The notes under the pieces are model-generated. The model did not search any database. It saw only the letters and a list, made by a program, of their open reading frames with translations, and had not been told where the DNA came from. Positions 7,769 to 18,317 of a stretch of 56,112 nt of DNA are shown in pieces. Numbering within the stretch: the first letter of the stretch is position 1; each line of letters opens with the position of its first letter. The position numbers and the translations under genes were made by a program. Source of the stretch: CAYMCQ01 sp964389025 (GTDB taxonomy: Bacteria; Verrucomicrobiota; Verrucomicrobiia; Limisphaerales; CAYMCQ01); the NCBI GenBank assembly GCA_964389025.1, contig CAYMCQ010000021.1, forward strand, positions 1 to 56,112, read 5' to 3'.

Positions 7769-8827
7769 ATGATCCGCCTCAAAGACATCGCGGCCAAAAC
7801 GGGCGTCTCGGTGATGACCGTCTCAAAGGCTTTGCGCGACCAGAAAGACGTTTCGGCCAGGACAAAGACGCGCGTCAAGCTCATCGCGCAACAGATGGGC
7901 TACGTGCCGAACTCGATGGCGCAGGGACTGCGGTCTCAGACGACGAAACTTTTTGGGCTTGTCATTCCCACAATCACGAATCCCACTTACGCGCGAATCG
8001 TGCTCGCGTTGGAAGAGCGTGCGCATGAGCTGGGCTACGAAATTCTCCTCGCTCACACTCATGGCATTATCGAGCGCGAAGAATCATGCGTGTTGCGATT
8101 GCTATCGCGCCGGGTGGAAGGACTTTTTATTTCGCCGGTTTACCGTTTGCCCGCCGAAGCGCGCGCGTATCAGGAAATTCTCGCGCGCGGCCTGCCGACG
8201 GTAATTCTTGGCCCGCTTGCGCCCTTCTGCAATCAATTCGCAAACGTCGAGGGAGATGATTTGATTGGCAGCTACCGAATCACGCAGCACCTGCTTCAAC
8301 TCGGTCACAAGAACATCGCCTTTCTCGCCGGGCCTGCCGCTGCGCCGTGGTCGCATGAGCGTTACGAAGGTTATCGCCGCGCATTGCGCGAAGCTCAATT
8401 GGAAGTGGACGACCGGCTGGTTTTTCAAGCGGGTAACACGATTGAAGACGGTTCGAAGGCGGCGCTGCAACTTATCAATGAAGGCAGCAATGCCACCGCA
8501 ATTTACGCGGTGACAGACCTTGTTGCCATTGGCTGCGCCGAAGCGCTGGTTGCACAGGGCATCGAGATTCCGCGCGAAATGTCCCTTGTTGGCTACGGAA
8601 ATTTTCTCGTTGCAGAACATTATCGTGTCCCGCTGACAACGGTGCGCCAGCCAAAATTCACCCTGGGACAAGCGGCGATGGATCTCATGATTCGTCTGCT
8701 TCGCGGCGAAAAAGTTCAATCCAAGCGACTTCCGACGGAATTGGTCATCCGCGCCAGCACCGCCCTGCCGCCCCCTGCCCCATGCCTCGTCAAGGCTGGC
8801 ACGCGACCAGCTAAAGTCGAGGCATGA
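7769..8827 (+). CDS. LacI/GalR-family transcriptional regulator
   Basis: A 352-residue regulator. Residues 1-50 form the LacI helix-turn-helix (RLKDIAAKTGVSVMTVSKAL) and hinge (MGYVPNSMAQGLRS). A periplasmic-binding-protein-like sugar-sensing core follows, with LFGLVIPTITNPTYARI, HLLQLGHKNIAFLAG, the ATAIYAVTDLVAIG segment and TTVRQPKFTLGQAAMDLM. The effector cannot be read from sequence. No sugar-catabolic operon is adjacent; the next gene overlaps it by 4 bp (ATGA), so they may be co-transcribed without sharing a function. Confidence 0.9.
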   Translation: MIRLKDIAAKTGVSVMTVSKALRDQKDVSARTKTRVKLIAQQMGYVPNSMAQGLRSQTTKLFGLVIPTITNPTYARIVLALEERAHELGYEILLAHTHGIIEREESCVLRLLSRRVEGLFISPVYRLPAEARAYQEILARGLPTVILGPLAPFCNQFANVEGDDLIGSYRITQHLLQLGHKNIAFLAGPAAAPWSHERYEGYRRALREAQLEVDDRLVFQAGNTIEDGSKAALQLINEGSNATAIYAVTDLVAIGCAEALVAQGIEIPREMSLVGYGNFLVAEHYRVPLTTVRQPKFTLGQAAMDLMIRLLRGEKVQSKRLPTELVIRASTALPPPAPCLVKAGTRPAKVEA

Positions 8828-9234
8828 AGAAAGTCTTCGCAGTATTCATCGCGCTGCTTCTGGTTGTATTCGGAACTGCAGCAGTTTGGTCCTACACAAA
8901 GCGTGTCACTGACAAAAGCATCACCAAGTTCAATGACGATGCAGAAAATCTTTTGATGGGACTTCAGCAGTTCAAGGAATTTGTCGGCAGCTACCCGACA
9001 GGAAACAGCGCCGACATTTCAAAAGCTCTGTTCGGTCAGACTGAAAAGAAAGTCCTCATCCTCGCCGTGCGCAAAAGTGATTTGAACTCGAAGGGTGAAA
9101 TCCTCGACCCGTGGGGAACGCCCTACCAGTTTTATTTCATGCAGAACACCATACTCATCCGTTCCGCCGGACCGGACAAGGCTTTCGAAGACAGCAAAAC
9201 TTTTCCGAGCGACGATTTGTTTCGCACGAATTAG
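8824..9234 (+). CDS. GspG C-terminal-like exported protein
   Basis: A 136-residue protein with an N-terminal hydrophobic segment (residues 4-22, VFAVFIALLLVVFGTAAVW). A small domain follows that ends in DPWGTPYQFYF and RSAGPDKAFEDSKTF, the pattern of the major pseudopilin GspG C-terminal domain. The usual prepilin cleavage site (G|FTLxE) is missing, so it is probably a membrane-anchored or secreted relative rather than a pseudopilin processed by prepilin peptidase. The start overlaps the regulator's stop (ATGA). Function unknown. Confidence 0.75.
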   Translation: MKKVFAVFIALLLVVFGTAAVWSYTKRVTDKSITKFNDDAENLLMGLQQFKEFVGSYPTGNSADISKALFGQTEKKVLILAVRKSDLNSKGEILDPWGTPYQFYFMQNTILIRSAGPDKAFEDSKTFPSDDLFRTN

Positions 9235-9295
9235 TTCCCTGTTCGCAAAACATTCCATTTGCATTCCCGAGACGCCGGACTAGCCTCGGCGCCGC

Positions 9296-10087
9296 ATGAC
9301 GATCCGGGACAACGAGTTCGCCGACCTTCAAACTCCCACCGGCCCCATGCGGACTTACATTTTCCGTCCGCAAGCCGAAGGCCGCTATCCCGGCATCCTG
9401 CTCTACTCGGAAATTTTCCAAGTCACCGCGCCGATTCGGCGAACCGCCGCGCTGCTGGCTGGGCACGGCTACGTCGTCGCCGCTCCGGAAATTTTCCATG
9501 AGTTTGAACCGCCCGGTCGCGCGCTCGCCTACGATCAGGCCGGCGCAGATCGCGGCAACGCGTTGAAACTTGAAAAAGAATTGAGCGCACTCGATGGAGA
9601 TTCACGCACGGTGCTCGACCATCTCAAGTCACACCCCGCTTGCACTGGCAAGCTTGGCGTGCTCGGCATTTGCATCGGCGGGCATCTGAGTTTTCGCGCC
9701 GCTGCGAAAAATCCTGATGTCCGCGCCGCAGTTTGTTTTTACGCCACAGACATCCACAAAGGCTCACTCAGCAAGACCGGCGACGACACGCTGGCCTGCG
9801 CCAAAGACATCAAAGGCGAACTGCTGATGTTCTGGGGACGGCAGGACCCGCACGTGCCGCTCGAAGGCCGGAAGAAAATTTACAACACATTCTGCGAACT
9901 AAATTTGAATTTCACCTGGCACGAATTCAACGGCCAGCACGCCTTCATCCGCGACGAAGCCCATCGCTACGACCCCGCCCTCGCGCTACAATGCTACTCG
10001 ATGGCGCTGGAATTGTTTCATCGCCGCCTCGGCGAGGGCGACTTGCCTGCGAAAACCGCCAGTGGGCCAGCGGAATCCAAGCATTGA
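9296..10087 (+). CDS. Dienelactone hydrolase family protein
   Basis: A 263-residue alpha/beta hydrolase of the dienelactone hydrolase family, without a signal peptide and so probably cytoplasmic. The nucleophile Cys lies in LGICIGGHL, the acid in FWGRQDPHVPL and the histidine in NGQHAFIRDE, giving the expected Cys-Asp-His triad. Family members hydrolyse lactones or esters such as dienelactone in aromatic breakdown, but many homologues have unknown substrates. A paralogue with a signal peptide lies at 15795. No aromatic-degradation operon surrounds this copy. Confidence 0.87.
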   Translation: MTIRDNEFADLQTPTGPMRTYIFRPQAEGRYPGILLYSEIFQVTAPIRRTAALLAGHGYVVAAPEIFHEFEPPGRALAYDQAGADRGNALKLEKELSALDGDSRTVLDHLKSHPACTGKLGVLGICIGGHLSFRAAAKNPDVRAAVCFYATDIHKGSLSKTGDDTLACAKDIKGELLMFWGRQDPHVPLEGRKKIYNTFCELNLNFTWHEFNGQHAFIRDEAHRYDPALALQCYSMALELFHRRLGEGDLPAKTASGPAESKH

Positions 10088-10098
10088 AAATAATCGCC

Positions 10099-10992
10099 AT
10101 GAGTTTTCAACAAGCGCATCCACTTTTCCTGAAAACGAAAACTTTCATCCTAGGAAGAATTTCTACGTTCCTGATTGGTCTGGTTTTGCTTGCGGGGTTT
10201 GCCGTCTCTCTCTTCGCCGCCGACACGGAATACAAACAAGTCCGCATCGAAACTATCGGTCAGGCCGTCCGCGTCCGCCTCCCGCTCACCGATGTAACGG
10301 GAAAAGTCCGCCCGAAGCAGCGCACCGAGGACGGCAAGGGCGAGCCAGTCGCGCCGACAAAAACGAAGCTTGGCGAGAAGCATTATCTCGAGTGGCAGAT
10401 CGGTTACGATTCGCGCACGCCCGACGCGCCGAATGTGGTCAAGGAAATCAGCTTCGAGCGGCGCGGCGAAACCAAATACGGCACCGAGTTGACAAAAATT
10501 CTCGTCGAGTCGCTTCGTGTCGGTTTCGTTTCCACCAACGATATCGCCTGCGAACGCGCGCGCCTCGCCAAATTCGGTGACGCTACGCTCGAAGAACACG
10601 AGGGCATCACCATCGAGAAAACTCCGGCTGGTGGGAACAACAAGTTGCTGCCCGACGGCTTTGCGCGCTGGACGGAAAAAGTGCCTCAGTTCATCCGCGA
10701 AACCGAACACGGCGCGGTTCAAATCCAACTCAAACCGAAACAGCGCGCCGTCGGCACTCAAGCCATGATCTACGTCTGCCTGCCGATGACTGAAACGCTT
10801 GCTACCGATGGTTCACCTCGCAAAAGCGGCGCAGCCAAAAGCAAGGAAACCGTCTTCTACGACTTCAACCGTGCGAACAAGGATTTTCTCTTCGACATCG
10901 TCCGCGCCTTCGGCATGGCCTCGCGCCAGCACAACGAGGACATGAGCAAGATCCTTGGAAAAGTTTTGGAAGTCTCGGGAAACTCCCGCTAA
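10099..10992 (+). CDS. Secreted protein of unknown function
   Basis: A 297-residue protein starting at ATG 10099, 11 bp after the dienelactone hydrolase gene and probably co-transcribed with it. An N-terminal leader (FLIGLVLLAGFAVSLFAADT) predicts Sec export with cleavage after residue ~40. The mature part is hydrophilic and has no membrane segment or motif that I recognise. It includes ISFERRGETKYGTELTKI and a run of KPKQRAVGTQAMIYVCLPM. I cannot assign a function. Confidence 0.72.
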   Translation: MSFQQAHPLFLKTKTFILGRISTFLIGLVLLAGFAVSLFAADTEYKQVRIETIGQAVRVRLPLTDVTGKVRPKQRTEDGKGEPVAPTKTKLGEKHYLEWQIGYDSRTPDAPNVVKEISFERRGETKYGTELTKILVESLRVGFVSTNDIACERARLAKFGDATLEEHEGITIEKTPAGGNNKLLPDGFARWTEKVPQFIRETEHGAVQIQLKPKQRAVGTQAMIYVCLPMTETLATDGSPRKSGAAKSKETVFYDFNRANKDFLFDIVRAFGMASRQHNEDMSKILGKVLEVSGNSR

Positions 10993-11004
10993 CCGGATTC
11001 GGAT

Positions 11005-13854
<2,850 letters not shown>

Positions 13855-13875
13855 AAAGTTTATTGGCCATTGGGA

Positions 13876-13896
13876 GGGACGGCGTGCCGCCGTCCC
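13876..13896. repeat. Short perfect hairpin upstream of the dioxygenase gene
   Basis: gggacggc and gccgtccc arms around a 5-nt loop, between the divergent acnA and dioxygenase genes. It could be a repeat of the palindromic type seen elsewhere or a regulatory hairpin; no poly-T follows. Confidence 0.55.
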
Positions 13897-14049
13897 AAAA
13901 TAGATGGGTTCGGCAACATGCCACCCCTCCCGTCGCCAAAAGAGAAACGAGATTGCGGTGCGAGAAACGTCGTGTCAAGCAAGCGGCGAGGACTGTTTAA
14001 CCAAAAATTTTCCTCGCAACCTTTCGCCACGCGGAGCATCTTTCCCTTC

Positions 14050-14733
14050 ATGAGCACGCCAGACTTTTCCGCGTCGGACGGCATTGCTTTTCAAAACCGT
14101 CGCCGCTTTCTTTGGCAAGTTGCTTTCGGCGCGGCGCTGTTCGCCGCGCCCGGCGCGTTTGCCGAGGCGTTGATGCTCACGCCCAAACAGACCGAAGGTC
14201 CGTTTTATCCCGACCACCTGCCGCTCGACACCGACAACGATTTGCTCATCGTCAACGAATCGCTCACGCCCGCCGTCGGCGAGGTCACGTGGTTGAGCGG
14301 ACGCATCCTCGACGCGCGCGGCGAACCCATCCGCAACGCGCTCGTGGAAATCTGGCAGTGCGACGCGCACGGCGTTTATCTCCACAGCGGCAGCAACGAC
14401 GCCGCGAAGCGCGACTCGCACTTCCAGGGTTTCGGGCGCTTCCTCACCGGCGCGACGGGCGAATACGTTTTCCGCACCATCAAACCCGTGACGTATCCGG
14501 GCCGCACGCCGCACATCCATTTCAAGATCAAGCGCAGCGGCAAGGAACTGCTCACCACGCAATGCTACATCAAAGGCCATCCGCAAAACGAACGCGACGG
14601 CGTCTGGAAAAACCTCGCCGACCCAAAAGCGCGCGCGTCCGTGACGGTGGATTTTGCGCCGCTGAAAAATTCCCGCGCCGGCGAACTGGCGGCGAAGTTT
14701 GACATCGTGATGGGAGTCACGCCGGAGGCGTAA
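14050..14733 (+). CDS. Exported intradiol ring-cleavage dioxygenase
   Basis: A 227-residue protein of the catechol/protocatechuate intradiol dioxygenase family, which uses non-haem Fe(III) to open catechol rings. It has the N-terminal QTEGPFYPD segment, LSGRILDARGEPIRNALVEIWQ, the CDAHGVYLH and RGYVFRTIKPVTYPGRTPHIHFK-type regions (here EYVFRTIKP and RTPHIHFKI); Tyr and His ligands of the family fall in these blocks. A twin-arginine leader (NRRRFLWQVAFGAALFAA) predicts Tat export in folded form, so it acts outside the cytoplasm. The ATG at 14050 is preferred because it places the RRRFL motif near the N terminus. The natural substrate is unknown. Confidence 0.85.
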   Translation: MSTPDFSASDGIAFQNRRRFLWQVAFGAALFAAPGAFAEALMLTPKQTEGPFYPDHLPLDTDNDLLIVNESLTPAVGEVTWLSGRILDARGEPIRNALVEIWQCDAHGVYLHSGSNDAAKRDSHFQGFGRFLTGATGEYVFRTIKPVTYPGRTPHIHFKIKRSGKELLTTQCYIKGHPQNERDGVWKNLADPKARASVTVDFAPLKNSRAGELAAKFDIVMGVTPEA

Positions 14734-14757
14734 TATCATGTTAAGCCTACTCGCGCC

Positions 14758-15147
14758 ATGAAACTCTACATCCTTCTATTTTTGGCGGCGGCAGCGTTGA
14801 GTGGTTGCAGTTCGCACTCCTCCACCTCTTCGACGGCAAACACGCCTTCATCATCGCAGTCACGAGCCGCACGGACGACGGAGCTCCGAGCGAAGTTGAA
14901 GGCCATCACGATAGCAGACGGCGTCTCCAAATCCGAGGCAGAGCTTATCGCCGAGTGTTACTTTCACCAGAACGTCGGTTGCGGAGGTTTCGCCGGCATT
15001 CGGGATGGCGGCGAGTTCTGGATTGTTGATGGTGCGTTCGGCTACGCCGCCAAGCCGATTCAGGACTTTCACATTGATAAGAGCACCGGCAAGATTACGT
15101 CACCCATCGGACCGAGTTATGCGACACCATTTGAGATTTTCCCGTAG
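14758..15147 (+). CDS. Small lipoprotein, NTF2/immunity-like fold possible
   Basis: A 129-residue protein with a lipoprotein leader ending in LSGC (Cys17), then a serine/threonine-rich linker. The C-terminal part (ELIAECYFHQNVGCGGFAG, EFWIVDGAF, DFHIDKSTGKITSP) resembles small secreted domains in which IDKxTGKI forms a terminal hairpin. The similarity is weak and no function is assigned. It follows the dioxygenase by 24 bp on the same strand and may be co-transcribed. Confidence 0.7.
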   Translation: MKLYILLFLAAAALSGCSSHSSTSSTANTPSSSQSRAARTTELRAKLKAITIADGVSKSEAELIAECYFHQNVGCGGFAGIRDGGEFWIVDGAFGYAAKPIQDFHIDKSTGKITSPIGPSYATPFEIFP

Positions 15148-15223
15148 GCTTAACATGGAGTCAGGCCACGTTTGCAAAGGATTTTGAAAAACTTTTGCCA
15201 TTGAACCCAACGAAAGAAACCCA

Positions 15224-15433
15224 ATGAAAAAATCCCTGTTGCTCATCGTCGCCGCCGCGCTGGCGGCGTTCACCGTTCACGCCCAGGACTGGGCCAAGGC
15301 CCGGCTCGAAAAATCCCCGCGTCATCCGGAGTTTGTGAACGTCAAACACGGCGAGCGCGAAGTGAATTGCTTCGTCGCCTATCCCGAGGTGGCGCGTGGC
15401 TCTACGCGCGCCGCCGAAAAACGCGCTTGCTAA
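15224..15433 (+). pseudogene. Truncated duplicate of the secreted dienelactone hydrolase
   Basis: The first ~57 residues (signal peptide, AQDWAKARLEKSPRHPEFVN, REVNCFVAYPEV) nearly match the full gene at 15795, after which the frame runs into unrelated sequence and stops at 15433. A 118-bp stretch (15256-15373) is identical to 15827-15944. The catalytic region is missing, so this is a relic of a partial tandem duplication, or the stump left after recombination between copies. Confidence 0.8.
15256..15373 (+). repeat. 118-bp direct repeat, copy 1
   Basis: Identical to 15827-15944 at a constant offset of 571 bp. It covers the end of the signal peptide and the mature N terminus of the hydrolase. 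Such a repeat can recombine and delete the 75-residue gene lying between the copies. Confidence 0.88.
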
Positions 15434-15461
15434 TTCCTCCGCCACGCACGAGCATAGAACC

Positions 15462-15689
15462 ATGACGCGCAAGCAGATTGAGTCAGCCGTGGCCAGCGGA
15501 ATGCCGTTCACGTTGCGCATGGCCGATGGCCGAGAATATCCCGTGCCGCACACCGACCATATTTCCCTCCCACCCAACGCCTCTTACGTCATCGTGTTTG
15601 ATGACGACGACCGTTTCACAGTGCTGCCCTTGCTGACGATGACCGGGCTGGAGTCGAGGGTTTCGGCAGCGAACGGGAAGAAGAAGTAG
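15462..15689 (+). CDS. Small conserved-looking protein of unknown function
   Basis: A 75-residue soluble protein beginning MTRKQIESAVASGMPFTLRM, followed by ADGREYPVPHTDHISLPP and a FDDDDRFTVLPLL strand. The pattern suggests a small beta-rich domain. It lies between the broken and intact hydrolase copies, which suggests that it entered or was trapped by the duplication. I recall similar short proteins from Verrucomicrobiota but cannot name a family. Confidence 0.7.
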   Translation: MTRKQIESAVASGMPFTLRMADGREYPVPHTDHISLPPNASYVIVFDDDDRFTVLPLLTMTGLESRVSAANGKKK

Positions 15690-15698
15690 CTCAGGGGC

Positions 15699-15773
15699 GG
15701 TAGGGCGCGTCGCTCCGTGCGCGCCGTTCATTCGCGAATCAAACACGGCGCGCACGGAGCGACGCGCCCTACC
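15699..15773. repeat. Perfect 28-bp inverted repeat (GGTAGGG...CCCTACC element)
   Basis: Arms 15699-15726 and 15746-15773 are perfectly complementary over 28 bp, with a 19-nt loop. The ends (ggtaggg/ccctacc) match those of the elements at 45135, 45842 and 46179. It lies between the 75-residue gene and the hydrolase, where it could end or attenuate transcription. Confidence 0.88.
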
Positions 15774-15794
15774 AGCCAAAAGAAAGAAACGACC

Positions 15795-16598
15795 ATGAAA
15801 AAAATTATCTTCGCGACCGCGACGCTCGCGCTGGCGGCGTTCACCGTTCACGCCCAGGACTGGGCCAAGGCCCGGCTCGAAAAATCCCCGCGTCATCCGG
15901 AGTTTGTGAACGTCAAACACGGCGAGCGCGAAGTGAATTGCTTCATCACTTACCCCGAAGTGAAAGACAAAGCCACCGCCGTCATCGTCATCCACGAAAT
16001 CTTCGGCCTGAGCGATTGGGCGCGCAGCATGACGGATGAACTGGCCGAAGCCGGCTACATCGCCATCGCGCCCGATTTGCTTTCCGGCAGCGCCAAAGGC
16101 GGCGGCGGCACGGCGGAGTTGATCAAGAGCAGCGAGGAAGTCGGCCAGGCCATCCGTAAATTGCCGGCGGACCAGATCACCGCCGATCTCGACGCGGTGT
16201 TTGATTATGTGAGCAAGCTGCCGTCGTGCAATGGCAAGGTGGTGGTGGCCGGATTCTGCTGGGGCGGCACGCAAACGTTCCGTTACGCGACGAATAACAA
16301 GAACATCAAGGCGGCGTTTGTGTTTTACGGCAGCGGGCCGGACAAGGAAGAGGACATCGCGCGCATCACCGCTCCCGTTTACGGCTTTTACGCGGGCAAT
16401 GACAACCGCATCAACTCCACGATTCCCAAGTCCACCGAGTTGATGAAGAAAGCCGGCAAAACCTACGAGCCGGTGACTTACGAAAGCGGCGGCCACGGCT
16501 TCATGCGCGGCGGCGACGACCCGAACGGCCGCGAGGGCGACAAGAAAGCCCGCGAGGAGGCCTGGAAACGCTGGAAGGATTTGCTCAAGAAAATTTAA
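15795..16598 (+). CDS. Secreted dienelactone hydrolase family protein
   Basis: A 267-residue exported alpha/beta hydrolase. The leader KKIIFATATLALAAFTVHAQ predicts Sec cleavage after residue ~20. The catalytic set is Cys in VAGFCWGGTQT, Asp in GFYAGNDNRIN and His in ESGGHGFMRG; VIVIHEIFGLSDWARSMTDE is the typical N-terminal block. It probably hydrolyses lactone or ester substrates outside the cytoplasm. With the Tat-exported intradiol dioxygenase at 14050 it could belong to an extracytoplasmic aromatic route, but that link is an inference. Copy 2 of the 118-bp direct repeat (15827-15944) lies within it. Confidence 0.9.
   Translation: MKKIIFATATLALAAFTVHAQDWAKARLEKSPRHPEFVNVKHGEREVNCFITYPEVKDKATAVIVIHEIFGLSDWARSMTDELAEAGYIAIAPDLLSGSAKGGGGTAELIKSSEEVGQAIRKLPADQITADLDAVFDYVSKLPSCNGKVVVAGFCWGGTQTFRYATNNKNIKAAFVFYGSGPDKEEDIARITAPVYGFYAGNDNRINSTIPKSTELMKKAGKTYEPVTYESGGHGFMRGGDDPNGREGDKKAREEAWKRWKDLLKKI
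15827..15944 (+). repeat. 118-bp direct repeat, copy 2
   Basis: Identical to 15256-15373; see that copy. It lies inside the intact hydrolase gene. Confidence 0.88.
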
Positions 16599-16791
16599 CC
16601 CGAACTCCGAAGTTGGGGAGCACACGCGCCCCGCGTGTGGCGGAACGCGCCCTCGCGTTCCGCAAGGCGTGCGACGTCCTGCCCGCGTCCGGCAGGGAAC
16701 TTTTTCGTGCGCCCCACGTTTTTCCGCGAGGGCGCGGAAAAACGCACGCGGGCCGCGTGCGCTCCCCGGGCTGTTTCGGAGTTCGGGTTTA
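16597..16791. repeat. 195-bp compound palindromic element
   Basis: The outer arms (aacccgaactccgaa at 16597-16611 and its complement at 16775-16789) are perfect. Inside, nested GC-rich hairpins pair ggggagcacacgcg with its near-complement, and further short stems occur (gcggaacgcg/cgcgttccgc). The left arm begins in the stop codon of the hydrolase gene. It lies between convergent genes, so it could act as a bidirectional terminator, but its size and nested form resemble a mobile palindromic repeat. Confidence 0.8.
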
Positions 16792-16839
16792 AGCAGCGGA
16801 GCCAGAGCCTCGTCACCTCGGCTGCTACGTGGTGAATAA

Positions 16840-17334
16840 TTATTTCAACGTCCCGAGCACTTCTTTGATTTTGTCGAAGTTCGGCAACTGCTTGGGGTCG
16901 TCATTCGATTCTGCGTAGTGGATGACGCCGTGCTTATCAATGACGAACGCGGAACGCTTTGGGACGCCGGCCATGCCGAGATTCAACTGTGGCAGGAACG
17001 AAGCGTAAGCCACGCCGTATTGGTTCGCGACTTTGTGTTCGTAATCGGCAAGGAGCGGCACGGTGATTTTTTCCTTCTCGGCCCACGCGGCTTGCGCGAA
17101 CGGATTGTCGCCGCTGATGCCCCAGACCTCGGCGTGCAGTTGCGCGTAGGCGCTCAAACCCTGGCTCACGTCGCACATTTCCTTGGTGCAAACGCCCGTG
17201 AACGCCATCGGAAAGAAAAGCAGGACGGTATTTTTATTTCCAAAATTATTGCTGAGGCGGAGTTTCTTCGGGCCTTCAGCGGTTTTGGTCGAGAGTTCGA
17301 AATCGGGAGCTTTGTCGCCAACGTTAAGAGCCAT
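16840..17334 (-). CDS. Peroxiredoxin (BCP/AhpE-like)
   Basis: A 164-residue thiol peroxidase that reduces H2O2 or organic peroxides. The peroxidatic Cys49 lies in PMAFTGVCTKEMC, and Cys54 five residues later could be the resolving Cys as in BCP-type enzymes. VGDKAPDFELS opens the protein and VPKRSAFVIDKHGVIHY is a conserved strand. The cytoplasmic location is inferred from the lack of a leader. The start at 17334 is the ATG that gives the canonical N terminus. Transcription converges on the compound palindrome downstream. Confidence 0.92.
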   Translation of the reverse strand: MALNVGDKAPDFELSTKTAEGPKKLRLSNNFGNKNTVLLFFPMAFTGVCTKEMCDVSQGLSAYAQLHAEVWGISGDNPFAQAAWAEKEKITVPLLADYEHKVANQYGVAYASFLPQLNLGMAGVPKRSAFVIDKHGVIHYAESNDDPKQLPNFDKIKEVLGTLK

Positions 17335-17532
17335 AATTTTTTATTCGGTTAAATTTTCGGTTTCTGTTCGGGATTCAAATTCCAACGCAGGGTTTATAGT
17401 CACACCGGTCGCAACTGTCAAACGAACAGACTACCGGGTAATTGAATCTCTCCTTTGGAAACTTTCACCTCACACAGATCGCAAACAGCAAAAAGCAAGG
17501 CTGGGTTTCGCCAGCTCCGGTGCGACTTGTTT

Positions 17533-18210
17533 TCAGTTTCTAAAGTCGTCACTCGAGACGAAGCCGGCGGTTATTGCCCTGGCATTGGAATTCTGAGAAT
17601 TGTTGCGGGTTAGATTTCGATTCCAACTCGCATGGTGGTTCGAGCGGTAGTGTTTGTAGTGTGTCACTTGTCCCGATTCCGAAAGCTTGATCTCGAGAAA
17701 GCCGGGTTCGGGGGAATTCTCCGGGAGATGAACGACCCCATGCACATCGCTCCGTTGCAAAGGGCCGTAATGGCGGCTGTCACGACTCTCGTAGCGATTG
17801 TCTCCCAAAACGAAATATTGGTCCGCGTCCAAATGCCAGACCTCGGCCCGCTGGTTCCTTGGGTTGCTCTTGAACGTGAATGTGCCACCGGCCAGATACG
17901 GTTCAAGCAATCGCTGGCCATTGACATATACATGGCCCCTATAAATGGTAACTACTTCCCCGGGCAGACCAACAATACGTTTGATCGCAAGGTCGCCACC
18001 GTCGTCCGTAACAATCACAACATCGCCGCGCACCTTCACATACGAAGCCTTGGCTTGCACCACATCATCGGGGTTTAGGGTGGGACTCATGCTGTAGCCG
18101 TCCACGACGCAAAACTTTCCAAAGGCGCTTCGTCCAAATTCGATGATTACCCCCGCCAGAATCAGGACGAGAACGGCGCTTCGGATGCTGGTTTTGTTGA
18201 TCGGTCGCAT
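17533..18210 (-). CDS. lepB: Signal peptidase I
   Basis: A 225-residue type I leader peptidase with one N-terminal membrane anchor (residues 9-25). The catalytic serine is Ser40 in VVDGYSMSPTL and the general base is Lys77 in DLAIKRIVGLPGE; FVLGDNRYESRDSRHYGPL is box E. It removes Sec leaders from exported proteins, fitting the many secreted products nearby. The C-terminal tail after EPGFLEI is longer than usual and rich in Asn/Arg/His. The start at 18210 was chosen because upstream in-frame codons only read through a 22-bp palindrome. Confidence 0.88.
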   Translation of the reverse strand: MRPINKTSIRSAVLVLILAGVIIEFGRSAFGKFCVVDGYSMSPTLNPDDVVQAKASYVKVRGDVVIVTDDGGDLAIKRIVGLPGEVVTIYRGHVYVNGQRLLEPYLAGGTFTFKSNPRNQRAEVWHLDADQYFVLGDNRYESRDSRHYGPLQRSDVHGVVHLPENSPEPGFLEIKLSESGQVTHYKHYRSNHHASWNRNLTRNNSQNSNARAITAGFVSSDDFRN

Positions 18211-18217
18211 TTTCTTC

Positions 18218-18239
18218 AACCCCGAAAGCTTTCGGGGTT
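18218..18239. repeat. 22-bp perfect palindrome upstream of lepB
   Basis: aaccccgaaag-ctttcggggtt, 8 bp before the lepB start codon. It lies between the divergently oriented lepB and Ig-like protein genes, so it could be an operator or a 5'-UTR hairpin. Confidence 0.7.
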
Positions 18240-18317
18240 GACCAGACGAGAGCAACTACAAGGCCATCGCCAGATTCCGCGTTTGACTTGGTTCCGCAGC
18301 CTGATAGAACCGTCCTC

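Noticed and set aside
14758..15147. Toxin-immunity function of the small lipoprotein
   Set aside because: Only a weak resemblance to immunity-type folds and no toxin gene nearby.
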